Of a stretch of DNA of 59,995 bases, positions 10,701 through 18,883 are shown in pieces (within the stretch, counting starts at the first letter, position 1; each line of letters opens with the position of its first letter). Position numbers and translations under genes: made by a program. The notes beneath the pieces were generated by a model that was not told the origin of the DNA, made no database searches, and saw nothing but the letters and a program-made list of their open reading frames with translations. This stretch comes from Melioribacteraceae bacterium (GTDB taxonomy: Bacteria > Bacteroidota > Ignavibacteria > Ignavibacteriales > Melioribacteraceae), in the NCBI GenBank assembly GCA_021739765.1, contig JAIPBD010000025.1, positions 1 through 59,995 on the forward strand, in the 5' to 3' direction.

Positions 10701-11432
10701 ATCTTCAGCATCCGGATTTGACCATTGCAAGCCTCTGACTCCGAGTCTTAAGCCTAATCCTGTGCGGTTCGGATCGTCTTCGAACGCCTGGGGCAACTTA
10801 AATCCGTTCACTCTTTTATCAAACTGGTAATCATCCAATACAAAATAACTTTCTTCATCGGCGTTTAATTGATCTTTTCCGAAATATCCGTTCCATGAAC
10901 CGGCCCAACCCGGATCGTTCGGATCATCTACTTTATCCGGCCAACTTGCAGGCCAGGTAAATGCCTGATGACTCATCGCGACCGCTTTACCCGGATCTTT
11001 TTCTTTTTGCGACAGATTTAGATAACCCGGTAATGGCTCAAAACCTTGAAAACGACCTAGAGAATCATTTGAGAAAATATTTGGGTCCCAACCTTCACAG
11101 AAGACAACCGGAGTAATAAATTCATATAATGAATCTCCAGTTAGGGGATCAACTTCTGAAAATACACGAAGTTCAGTCATTACATAAGGAGATGAATTTC
11201 CTAATTGAGAAAAACCTGTACCAATCGGCCACTCTCCGTTGTAAGTTGCGCTTTGATCACCGCTTACCGATCCCATTCTTGCATTATTATGAAAAGTGAC
11301 TCTGATCAAATTTCCGGCATGTATATTCTTCGCTCTATAAATCACATCTCCATGCGTATCCTGTGCGTTCGTGAACTGAGCGCCAGTCAAAATCAAAATT
11401 GCAATTAGTATGTTTAAAAACTTCCTGTCCAT
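7797..11432 (-). CDS. Very large secreted protein with FnIII-like and sorting-like C-terminal domains, probably a receptor partner
   Basis: This 1211-residue protein has a signal peptide (1-23, ending FTNAQ). The N-terminal 600 residues match no family I recognise. They contain several Asp/Asn-rich loops such as GIDNDGDGFNTE, GVDDNLNGLIDES and QIDNDGDWDSQFDD, which resemble thrombospondin-3 calcium loops. A fibronectin-III-like domain (about 625-740) follows. The C-terminus has VVPNPYV and a RIYAVDGTLVQTL segment like the last strands of Por sorting domains. It starts 20 bp after the PorV-like gene, which follows the TonB receptor. This trio recurs in Ignavibacteria-type genomes to my knowledge. 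A role as surface lipid-free substrate-binding partner, in place of SusD, is inference. AGGAG lies before the ATG. Confidence 0.8.
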   Translation of the reverse strand: MDRKFLNILIAILILTGAQFTNAQDTHGDVIYRAKNIHAGNLIRVTFHNNARMGSVSGDQSATYNGEWPIGTGFSQLGNSSPYVMTELRVFSEVDPLTGDSLYEFITPVVFCEGWDPNIFSNDSLGRFQGFEPLPGYLNLSQKEKDPGKAVAMSHQAFTWPASWPDKVDDPNDPGWAGSWNGYFGKDQLNADEESYFVLDDYQFDKRVNGFKLPQAFEDDPNRTGLGLRLGVRGLQWSNPDAEDCIFWLYEIKNYGDLYLDHTLFGTNVGASSGSLLNASGGNEWADDAAKFYREISLAVNYDVDNTGVRGYTPVPWLGFAFLESPGNATDGIDNDGDGFNTEVLGGGTGKIIDEQSDFYKFYDVGDDIVLIDYNSERFDRTLSTMPSGGIDLEVGGRAYSMRPNSPLEELPRNGVDDNLNGLIDESDGAFTQDSLEYFLYLRSEFNDQDYLAVNYLTGDGADNPLIDERRDDQIDNDGDWDSQFDDVGLDGKPGTGDQGEGDGVPTPGYGDLPGEPSIDQVDVDESDQIGLTSFKFYRYSTLTYSNDDQMWDFSRPGYFDNSTVEVADHDYVFSSGYFPLRPDQEEFFSIALIYGWNEVDILRNKEVVQRIYNSNYNFAIAPNKPQVKVVAGDGQVTIYWDDEAEFSYDRFLRKYDFEGYKIYRSTHHTFADAGSITDGLGFDRFKVPLAIYDKVDSVFGYFPEDFGTGVLFNLGNETGLVHSYVDNDVTNGIKYYYAVTAYDQGDLEKNIGPSESTIFVNVDQSGNIEFSENVVIAIPQAPSLGYKGVSFDVEPTLVGEGKTTGQVGINIINPDILNDGDEFEIQFIDQSVDKRDNDLDSLIDAKDSDELLPIVTTGMILRNLTQGIEYDSLWLQEYVQEDSSYKMIQNLYDDNDGDPHTFSTLIDGFEFFVYNPPAGVYNDPTNGIYSGIESSIDYTNNYNLRFGKFQLGGFRDGTPYPRQFKIVFHNEIVDTSAKIGVALNNGNLIALPPRESNFKIYDAQTGLEVDYGFSDVSVDRNLTPTGFFSAKDRIFFYETLPDSSTIITFSLVNNDVQDTVFFNQNDRIMGEGDTLKLYPDMPFNSSTRFRFKINGQEILPEDAKQNLNRIRVVPNPYVVTALWEPQNPYTSGRGPRQIQFINLPQKCTIRIYAVDGTLVQTLEHDSIMRDGSEPWDMMTMDNMDIAYGIYIYHIDAPGVGEHVGRFLVIK

Positions 11433-11452
11433 TTAACAGACTCCTAAAACTT

Positions 11453-12532
11453 TTAGAACGAAAAGATGAGTGAAAATTTATTTTGATGATCTAATCGACC
11501 GTAATCGATATTCGCGTAATCCAATTTAAAATCGAATCCCATTACTTCGGTATGGATTCCAAATCCAAGAGCGAGATTGCCTTCCGCATTATCCAAAAAT
11601 GCTTGTCTGAATCCTGCTCTTAACGAGACCATATCGTAGAAGTTAATTTCCGTTCCCATGTTCATATATTCTTTATTATCATTCGGATGAATCGCGTCAA
11701 CAGATATTATCCAATCGTAGTTTTCCAATTCAAGAAAGTCTTTAGTTATGTTGGAAGAAATTCCAACTCTAAATAGAATTGGCAGCGGATATTCTTCAGT
11801 TTCCAAATCAGCATTTATATTTTCATTATTTCCGGCAAAAATATCGTTGATATCATGTTGGACCAAAACATCACGCCCTTCCATTTTCATTGATGAACCA
11901 AAGTTGCTGATAGACATCCCAATTTTTACGTTTTTAAAAAACGTCCGGTAATGGAGTCCGATATCAAATCCAAATCCAACAGCCGATGAATGCCAGATCG
12001 TTTCTTGAATGTATTTCATAGAGCCGCCAATCGAGAATCGATCCGTAAGAGCCCGGGCGTAACTCACGCCGGCTACAAATGAATTGGCGCCTACCCTTTC
12101 TCCATTTCCGTTAGGAGAGTTAATAGTTGTCCTTTCAATATCCGGCATTCCCAAATAAGAGAAGAAAACCCCGATAGTTCCGACACCTTGAAGCGGTAAA
12201 GCAATTCCACCAAATTCGTAATCGATGTCAGCGATATAATCAAAATGATTAAATAGCACTTGCATTTTATCGATGTTGGCAATTCCCGCCGGATTCCAAA
12301 ATAATCCGGTTACATCTTCGGCCAAAGTTGTGTAAGCTTCGCCCATTCCTAAAGCCCTTCCACCAACTCCGATTTTCAAAAACGGTGCCGCGGTTGTTCC
12401 TACTCTTCCGATCGATTGTGAGTTTATGTCGGCAAAGAGTAAAAGACTAAGCAAAGGTATAATTAAAAGCTTTTTCAAAAAATGCCTCATTTCGTAGTTT
12501 TTCTTCAATTCTTTATTATTCAAATCTTTCAT
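11453..12532 (-). CDS. PorV/PorQ family outer-membrane protein
   Basis: This 359-residue outer-membrane beta-barrel protein belongs to the PorV/PorQ (FadL-like) family. After a long N-region and signal peptide (about 1-39) comes the family opening VGTTAAPFLKIGVGGRALGMGE, of which the AAPFLKIGVGGRALGMG stretch is highly characteristic. FWNPAGIA and a series of amphipathic strands to the C-terminal aromatic end (SLIFSF) follow. PorV shuttles type IX cargo at the outer membrane, and additional paralogues are often linked to particular receptors. It starts 16 bp after the TonB receptor stop, and AGGAAGG before the ATG at 12532 supports this start. Which cargo it serves is unknown. The neighbouring 1211-residue protein is the obvious candidate. 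Confidence 0.88.
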   Translation of the reverse strand: MKDLNNKELKKNYEMRHFLKKLLIIPLLSLLLFADINSQSIGRVGTTAAPFLKIGVGGRALGMGEAYTTLAEDVTGLFWNPAGIANIDKMQVLFNHFDYIADIDYEFGGIALPLQGVGTIGVFFSYLGMPDIERTTINSPNGNGERVGANSFVAGVSYARALTDRFSIGGSMKYIQETIWHSSAVGFGFDIGLHYRTFFKNVKIGMSISNFGSSMKMEGRDVLVQHDINDIFAGNNENINADLETEEYPLPILFRVGISSNITKDFLELENYDWIISVDAIHPNDNKEYMNMGTEINFYDMVSLRAGFRQAFLDNAEGNLALGFGIHTEVMGFDFKLDYANIDYGRLDHQNKFSLIFSF

Positions 12533-12548
12533 TGCCTTCCTCTATGCA

Positions 12549-15509
12549 TTATTTATAACTTAGTCTGAAACCGATTTGAATATATCTCGGTGCACTAAAC
12601 ATTCCCGGGTTAGCAAAATATTCTTTTGTATTCGTAATTTCGACAAATCGTGAGGTGCTTAAATAATCTTCCAATGTAAAATCCGGCTCGCCGGTATCGG
12701 CATAAACAAAGTTTGCGTTTCGTGTATCAAACAGATTGTTGACGCTTAAAATTCCGAGAATTCCAAGGTCGCCGAATCTGAATGATTTCGAAACGCGGAA
12801 GTCAAAGTTCATTGTTAGCGGGCGCCGCTCACTATTTTCTCTTAATCCGATCAGAGCATTAGAACCGACAGCTTCTCCTCTTGAAAATTCGGGCGTGTAC
12901 GGGAATCCGGAGTTTAAGTTTCCGGTAAGAGTCGCGACCCATCCATCCTGGGAATAATTAACAATCATATTTGCGGCGTGTGGTTGGTCCCAATCTAAAT
13001 TTATAAGTTGAACCCTTGGCGATCTTCCTGCGCTTAAATCATTATACGCGTCGGTTGCGTTGGAAGATGTACCTTGTGCTTGTTGGAAGGTGTAATCAAA
13101 ATCAATTGTAAGCGGTTTCAAATCGATAGAAGCGGAAATCGTAATACCTTTTGCAGTAGCATGATCTTTGTTTACATAAGAATAATATGTCACGCCTCGG
13201 TATGTATCGACCGGAAACCCTGTTCCAACCCAATCTCTAATATCACGATAGAAACCTGTTACATGTAAAAATAAATTATTCATCAATTGCTGCTGTAAAC
13301 CGATCTCGTACATTACAGTTCTTTCCGCACCTAAATCAGAATTACCGACTAAGTTTTGCGATCCCGCTCCGGTTATCCAAAAGTTAGGATTCGCGTATAA
13401 ATATCGGAACTCGGGATTCTGGAAAAAATGCCCGTATGAAAAATGAATCACCCCTTCAGCGGTAATCGGAAAAGATATCCCAAAACGAGGGCTAAGCTGC
13501 ATTTTCGGATCAGTTTTTTTCCACCAAAATTTCTCTCTTTCAGCAACCGTATATTCAATTAATTGATCTTCAGATAAAGCCGGATCATAATTTTTATAGA
13601 TATGATCTAACTTAAACGGTTGATAAATCTGTGGATCTCTCGGATCAGCCAACAAGTTGCCGTCGGAATCAAAATAATCGAATCTTAATCCGAGGTTAAT
13701 AATTAGTTCTTCGAATTCAAGTTTATCTTGAATATACGCCGCAAACTCGAATGGTTTTGCCGCGTAGTAACTGTGATATGCGGATGACCTTCCCGGAATT
13801 ACAGTCGAATAATCGACTTCCGAAAACTGAAGCTGGTAATAATCTTGTTCCAAATCATGCATTCTGACAGAAACACCCATCTTCATCATATTTCTTTTAT
13901 CAATTTGACTTGTTAAATCTGCTTGCAAAGAGATATATGATGAATTGTTGTTTGTACGCTGAACGTCATTTCCCCAATAGGCATAATCGTTTGGATTATT
14001 TTTCACTTCCCAATTGTCATCACGTTCCGGATCGAACATATATTGCTGAAAATCACCCGCGTTTGTCGGCACATAACGGTAATCTCTGGGATTTTCGTAA
14101 GCATAATTTTCATGGTCGTTGGTGTAATAACTTCCTCTAAAATCTAAAAATGTACTGTTGCTAAAAACATAAGTTGCCGTAAAAATCTGAGTAATTCTAT
14201 CGGTATAAAAGTGTCTTCCTCCATCCAATAAATATTTTCCGCGCGCGCTGTAACTGTAATCTTTATTGTAATAAATTCCGTAACTCAAACTAATCGGGCC
14301 GGAATTAAAAAATAATTTCGATTGAGTTGAGTAGCCTTCATATTCACTCAATGAAAATTCATTGCCGCTTGCTGTTTCAAATTCTAAACCGGGATCAGCT
14401 TCTATCGGTCTCCATATTCCCCACGGCTCAAAGTATTCTCTTCCTTTTTGATAACTTTGCGTGTTTTGCATTCTTCCGGCGATAAAGTATGATAAAGAGT
14501 TATTTGTAAATGGTATCGGACCCGATATGTTTACTTGTAAATCTGTATTGTTAAAAGGATTGTATGAATCTAAATATGATTTTTTCTTCAACCAGGGTTT
14601 GTCACCTGTTTCCAATGCGCTGTTAAGTTCCTGGAATGATGAGATTCCATGTTGCGAAAAATCGTAATCTATCAATCCGCTGTTTGTAGCGAGTCTTTTT
14701 GCTGCCGCCACCGCCCATTCTCGATTATCCATATAAGAATACAAATCAGTATCAAAACTTACATGATCTCCTCCGTACGCAGTTACGTTAACGGCAAATT
14801 TATCCGAACCTTGTTTTGTGACAATATTTACAACTCCGGATAATGCTTGTCCGTATTCGGCGTTAAAAGTTCCGGTAATTGCTTTCAATTCCGAAATTGC
14901 TTGATCGTCGATATTAATTCCGGCGCTTCGGTTTACGGGATTCATAACTTGTACGCCGTCAATCATATAACTGATCTCGGTTGTTCTTCCGCCGCGAATA
15001 TGCAGATTACCGCTCGCGTCTTTTGTAACACCTGCTTGCATACTTAAAATATTGGTGATGTCCTTAACCGGCAACTCATCAATTTTCTCAGATTGAATAC
15101 TTCTTTCGGAAGAAGTTAAATCTTTTTGAATCTCATTCCGTGCGGTTACAAGTACGGTTTCACCCAATTCAATAGCGTCTGTACCCAGATTAAAATTTAC
15201 TTCCGTAGTTAAATCAGTTTGAACGCGAATATTTTCGGCTCTTTGCGGTGTAAAACCGATCATGCTGGCTTTTACGGTGTACATTCCGGGTGGAATATTA
15301 ATTATGTAATACTCGCCTTCAATATCAGTTGCGGCTCCGTAAGAAGTACCTTCAATTATTACATTCACTCCGAATAATGGTTCACCGGTTTCCGCATCGG
15401 TAACCTTTCCGGCGATTTTACCGGTTGTCCCGGCGAATGAAGATTCGAAGCACAAAATCGAAATCATCATTAAAATTGAAAAGAAAGTTTTAATCATTTT
15501 TGCATTCAT
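12549..15509 (-). CDS. TonB-dependent receptor with carboxypeptidase-regulatory N-domain
   Basis: This 986-residue outer-membrane importer has a signal peptide (about 1-27). It continues with a CarboxypepD_reg-like beta sandwich (about 30-115, KIAGKVTDAETGEPLFGVNV), a plug domain (about 120-240, with LHIRGGRTTEISYMIDGVQV) and a 22-strand-type barrel ending in YIQIGFRLSYK. It is most likely the energised importer of manno-oligosaccharides, because it heads the operon that leads into the GH26. It is CirA-like in architecture, and there is no SusD partner next to it. It is the first gene of the operon after a terminator at 15648-15669. An alternative start four codons downstream is possible. Confidence 0.92.
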   Translation of the reverse strand: MNAKMIKTFFSILMMISILCFESSFAGTTGKIAGKVTDAETGEPLFGVNVIIEGTSYGAATDIEGEYYIINIPPGMYTVKASMIGFTPQRAENIRVQTDLTTEVNFNLGTDAIELGETVLVTARNEIQKDLTSSERSIQSEKIDELPVKDITNILSMQAGVTKDASGNLHIRGGRTTEISYMIDGVQVMNPVNRSAGINIDDQAISELKAITGTFNAEYGQALSGVVNIVTKQGSDKFAVNVTAYGGDHVSFDTDLYSYMDNREWAVAAAKRLATNSGLIDYDFSQHGISSFQELNSALETGDKPWLKKKSYLDSYNPFNNTDLQVNISGPIPFTNNSLSYFIAGRMQNTQSYQKGREYFEPWGIWRPIEADPGLEFETASGNEFSLSEYEGYSTQSKLFFNSGPISLSYGIYYNKDYSYSARGKYLLDGGRHFYTDRITQIFTATYVFSNSTFLDFRGSYYTNDHENYAYENPRDYRYVPTNAGDFQQYMFDPERDDNWEVKNNPNDYAYWGNDVQRTNNNSSYISLQADLTSQIDKRNMMKMGVSVRMHDLEQDYYQLQFSEVDYSTVIPGRSSAYHSYYAAKPFEFAAYIQDKLEFEELIINLGLRFDYFDSDGNLLADPRDPQIYQPFKLDHIYKNYDPALSEDQLIEYTVAEREKFWWKKTDPKMQLSPRFGISFPITAEGVIHFSYGHFFQNPEFRYLYANPNFWITGAGSQNLVGNSDLGAERTVMYEIGLQQQLMNNLFLHVTGFYRDIRDWVGTGFPVDTYRGVTYYSYVNKDHATAKGITISASIDLKPLTIDFDYTFQQAQGTSSNATDAYNDLSAGRSPRVQLINLDWDQPHAANMIVNYSQDGWVATLTGNLNSGFPYTPEFSRGEAVGSNALIGLRENSERRPLTMNFDFRVSKSFRFGDLGILGILSVNNLFDTRNANFVYADTGEPDFTLEDYLSTSRFVEITNTKEYFANPGMFSAPRYIQIGFRLSYK

Positions 15510-15559
15510 CTCTATTTTAATCCTTATGTAAACTCTTTTTCTCTTAAAGTTAACATCAT

Positions 15560-15567
15560 CAAAAATA
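15560..15567 (-). promoter_or_regulatory. Possible Bacteroidota-type -7 box of the TonB receptor operon
   Basis: On the minus strand TATTTTTG fits the TAnnTTTG -7 consensus of Bacteroidota. It lies about 50 bp before the receptor ATG and after the upstream terminator. No good TTTG -33 box is seen at the expected distance, so the call is weak. Confidence 0.28.
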
Positions 15568-15647
15568 TACTTGTATGTTAATATCTTCTTTTAGATTGAT
15601 AGAACACGAACTAATTTGAACAAAGAGATACATTAAACTTAAGAAAC

Positions 15648-15669
15648 GGGGGAGTAAAAGAACTCCCCC
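15648..15669 (-). terminator. Terminator hairpin after the multi-CBM protein gene
   Basis: GGGGGAGT and ACTCCCCC form a perfect 8-bp stem around a 6-base loop, 11 bp after the stop at 15681. The minus strand continues GTTTCTTAA, a weak T-rich tail. It separates the multi-CBM gene from the receptor operon. Confidence 0.75.
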
Positions 15670-15680
15670 ATTTTAATTGA

Positions 15681-18668
15681 TTACTTGAGAAGCATCATTT
15701 TTTTAGTCTGAACAAAATCACCTGCGATGATTCTTACAATGTAGGTTCCCGAAGCTAAAGTGCTCGCGTTAAATTGTGTTTCAAATTTACCGGCTGAGAA
15801 TTCTTTATTTACAAGTGTAGCAACTTCCGATCCGAGAATATCGAATACTCTGATACTGACTTGTGCTTGTTTTGGAACATCGAATTTAATGGTTGTAGTC
15901 GGATTAAAAGGATTCGGGTAGTTATCGTAAAGTTTGAATTCTTTCGGTAATCCATTATCATTTTCTGCCACATCTGTAGGAGCGTCAATAATTTCGGCAA
16001 CACCCCATGCGTGTGGACGTAACCAATCTTGATCCATATTAATATCGGAAGCTGAAGCAGTTCCACCAACTTGTAGAATCAAAGTTCTTTCTTCATCCGC
16101 ATTAAGGTTAGGATCTTGATCATTGTTGTCGATTCTTAACGGCATTAATAATCCGTTTGAAACTACAAAGTCAGTACCTTCAGGAGATAATGAATCGAGA
16201 GCAATTTTCGCTTCGATGATATAACCATCAGCTGAGAATTTTTGGAATACAGTTGCTTCGATACCTGAAACAGTTGTTGCGCTTCCGCCGCTAAGTGCGA
16301 CTTCACCGGTAGACATAAAACCGATTCTCCAGTCTCCGGCAGCTTGTCCCGAATTAATCGGATGCCATTTTTTAGTTGTTTTTAAGTCATAGAAGCCCAT
16401 ATAGAACTCAAGCGCGTCACCTTGCCATGCTTGAAATACCTCATCAACTCCACGGGGATCGTCATCAGTTACATCCGCTGAGATGTACAGGTAGTCATCA
16501 TCGATTACCATAGTTGTTTTGAAGTAAAGATCTGAAGATGCAGTTGACCAAGCATCAGCCTCAACGCCACCGGCGGTTTCGGGTTCAATTTGATATGTCT
16601 TGTAATCTTCAAATTCATTATCCAATCCGTCAAGACTAAATGTACTTGAAAAGTCAGAAACGTATTTAATTTTAAATGTAGGAGTAGTTTTTACACCTGT
16701 TATTTTCACAGTATTATTTCCGGTTAATCCGGTTTCGTCCCCGGCATTCGCTGAAGTAATAGCGTAGTAAATGTCATACTCTCCACCATCGTTTGAATAA
16801 GGTCTGTGCGCGTATTTTTCTAATCCATGAGGAATTCCGGGATGAATCAGATAAACACCGTCAGCATCCAAATCGGTAATCGGATCATAACTCATATAAA
16901 TATTGTAAGTCTCTGTTCCGAGCGTATTATCGACCCAATCAAATCGGACCGTCTCAACAGTATTTCCGTTATCAACAACAACGGAATCTACAATCGAAGC
17001 GATCAATTCAGGAGAGGATAAAGTACCTTCCGGTTCAGGAATTCCATGAACGGTAAGGTTGTCATAATAAATTGAACCAACAAAAGATGCTTCGCCTTCA
17101 ATAAAGAGTTGAATACCGATATTCGCTGTTTGAGTCGGATCAACTTGACTGTTGGCCGCCAATGTATCGATGTTGATTTCCATCGTGTTCCATTGGTTTG
17201 TTTTAAATCCGTCGGTACTATCCGTGCCCATAAACGGCTGAATAATTTCCAACCATCCAGTATTTGAAATATCTGCACCGCCGCCTACAACAACTCCGAG
17301 TTGATAATTTTCGGGAAATCCGTCGGGGAGCCAAACATCCAAAGTTAATTTATTAGCCGCTTTTTGAAGCATTTCAGAATAGAGAATTATACCATTTCTA
17401 CTTACGTACGATTTTGGAGATGCAATCGCGTCAGAAGATGTAAAATCAAGTGCAACTTCAAGAACTCCTTCGGATTGAGATGAAGGATCGGCAATTCTTT
17501 GCATTGAAGTTGTTGCAGGCGCCCAACCGGCTGATGTAAAACCGTCTACTCCTGCAGCTGCTGCTTCAAAATCAATTACATTCCATTTGTCGCCTGTTTC
17601 TGTTCCGATAAAACGAATGTTATCGAGGTAGAAGGTTCCTGACCAAGTTGTATCTGCGGAAGTCATGAGTCTTCGGTCAAATTCGATTCCGATACGACTG
17701 GCCTTCACACTGAAATTTCCGCCAAGTGCAGTTTTTTGTTCAAAACTGTAAATAATCGGGACCCAGCTTTCTTTTGGTAAATCAACCAAATATATGGCAT
17801 CATTCTGCCATGTCCAGTTAGGATCATCTTGTGAGAATATTTTTAATAGTAACGAATCCGGTGCATCTGCCGGTACCCAAAGATCATAAACAATAGCAGG
17901 ATACATAGAAGCTTCGGTGACATTATCAAAATAAATCGGGTCATTTCCACCCGCGTTTCCGTCAAAAGGTATTTCAACAACACCGGTAGAATTCGAGGAA
18001 GGATCAGCTGCCCAATTTATTCCTGAGATTGCTCCACCCCAGCCACCGCCGACCAATGAACCGACACCGGCTGTTTGATCTTCAAAATCATTATATATTT
18101 CTGGTTCAACACCCAAAATGGTTAAGTTATCGATATAAACAGTACCACTCCAAGTTGTATCATCACCGGCTAAATTCCAACCGGCAAATTCAATTCCGTA
18201 TCCGTTAATTTTATTGCCGTAAACTGAACCGCTTCGAGTCCAAGCTTCAAGATTCACATAAACCGGGAACCATGTTTCTTTAGGCATATCTCCGGCTGTA
18301 TACTTAACATCATGCCAATCCCAAGTATCATCTTGAGCGAAAGGTTTAATGTCTACTAAGTCCGGGATATCCGCCGGAAGCCAAAGATAATAAACCATTG
18401 CGGTCGGTACGTTTTCAAATTCGAATCCGCCGTAGGAAACTGCAGGATCTTTCGGATCGCCGCCGGTTTGAGTTGCATCCAAATGTACAGCAAGTACACC
18501 TGAACTTTCGCTGGAAGGATCGGCGACTTGTTCAACACCGGTTATAAAAACGCCCCAATCGCCGTCAGAAAAACCACTCACATCAACCTCAAAATCTTTT
18601 ACGACTTGAGCATTGATAAAAGAGGAAATAAGTAATAATCCTACTAAAGCAAGTAAGGATCTTTTCAT
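15681..18668 (-). CDS. Secreted protein with three repeated CBM-like domains, FnIII, CBM9-like domain and Por sorting domain
   Basis: This 995-residue surface protein carries no recognised catalytic barrel. After the signal peptide (1-20, ending INAQ) come three homologous jelly-roll modules (about 22-185, 190-360 and 365-545). Each opens with an (F/V)E-type strand and a WAADPSS-like motif, and ends YxDNLTxxG. A fibronectin-III-like domain (about 555-660) and a CBM9/DOMON-like domain (about 665-890, SLDGLDNEFEDY opening) follow. The last 85 residues are a sorting domain with NYPNPFNPTT. It probably tethers mannan or other plant polysaccharide to the cell. GGAGG seven bases before the ATG at 18668 fixes the start; an in-frame TTG at 18680 overlaps that site. 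It is a single-gene unit between its own upstream region and a terminator. Confidence 0.85.
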   Translation of the reverse strand: MKRSLLALVGLLLISSFINAQVVKDFEVDVSGFSDGDWGVFITGVEQVADPSSESSGVLAVHLDATQTGGDPKDPAVSYGGFEFENVPTAMVYYLWLPADIPDLVDIKPFAQDDTWDWHDVKYTAGDMPKETWFPVYVNLEAWTRSGSVYGNKINGYGIEFAGWNLAGDDTTWSGTVYIDNLTILGVEPEIYNDFEDQTAGVGSLVGGGWGGAISGINWAADPSSNSTGVVEIPFDGNAGGNDPIYFDNVTEASMYPAIVYDLWVPADAPDSLLLKIFSQDDPNWTWQNDAIYLVDLPKESWVPIIYSFEQKTALGGNFSVKASRIGIEFDRRLMTSADTTWSGTFYLDNIRFIGTETGDKWNVIDFEAAAAGVDGFTSAGWAPATTSMQRIADPSSQSEGVLEVALDFTSSDAIASPKSYVSRNGIILYSEMLQKAANKLTLDVWLPDGFPENYQLGVVVGGGADISNTGWLEIIQPFMGTDSTDGFKTNQWNTMEINIDTLAANSQVDPTQTANIGIQLFIEGEASFVGSIYYDNLTVHGIPEPEGTLSSPELIASIVDSVVVDNGNTVETVRFDWVDNTLGTETYNIYMSYDPITDLDADGVYLIHPGIPHGLEKYAHRPYSNDGGEYDIYYAITSANAGDETGLTGNNTVKITGVKTTPTFKIKYVSDFSSTFSLDGLDNEFEDYKTYQIEPETAGGVEADAWSTASSDLYFKTTMVIDDDYLYISADVTDDDPRGVDEVFQAWQGDALEFYMGFYDLKTTKKWHPINSGQAAGDWRIGFMSTGEVALSGGSATTVSGIEATVFQKFSADGYIIEAKIALDSLSPEGTDFVVSNGLLMPLRIDNNDQDPNLNADEERTLILQVGGTASASDINMDQDWLRPHAWGVAEIIDAPTDVAENDNGLPKEFKLYDNYPNPFNPTTTIKFDVPKQAQVSIRVFDILGSEVATLVNKEFSAGKFETQFNASTLASGTYIVRIIAGDFVQTKKMMLLK

Positions 18669-18883
18669 TTGTGCCTCCAAAGTATTTTTATGGAAAATAA
18701 TTATGTGACTTTACATTACATGCTTTTACAAACAGTGATATTTATAACTCATAAATAATGCCAAAGGGTTATTCATCAAAAACAGCTAATTTTTGTCATT
18801 ATATTGCTTTTTCAACGCATTCTTCAATTGTGCTCTTATTATTTTAATAAAAATTATTATTAAGATAATTACAAACTATGAAT
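18669..18883. promoter_or_regulatory. Intergenic region with shared motifs upstream of the multi-CBM gene
   Basis: This 215-bp AT-rich gap has three motifs that recur in other mannan-locus gaps. AACTCATAAATAATGCCAAA (18746-18765) matches 17 of 20 bases at 30624-30643. CAATTGTGC (18825-18833) is the complement of GCACAATTG at 30676-30684. An AT dyad TTTTAATAAAAATTATTA starts at 18842 and resembles the one at 30709. They suggest a common regulator acting on both genes. Confidence 0.45.
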
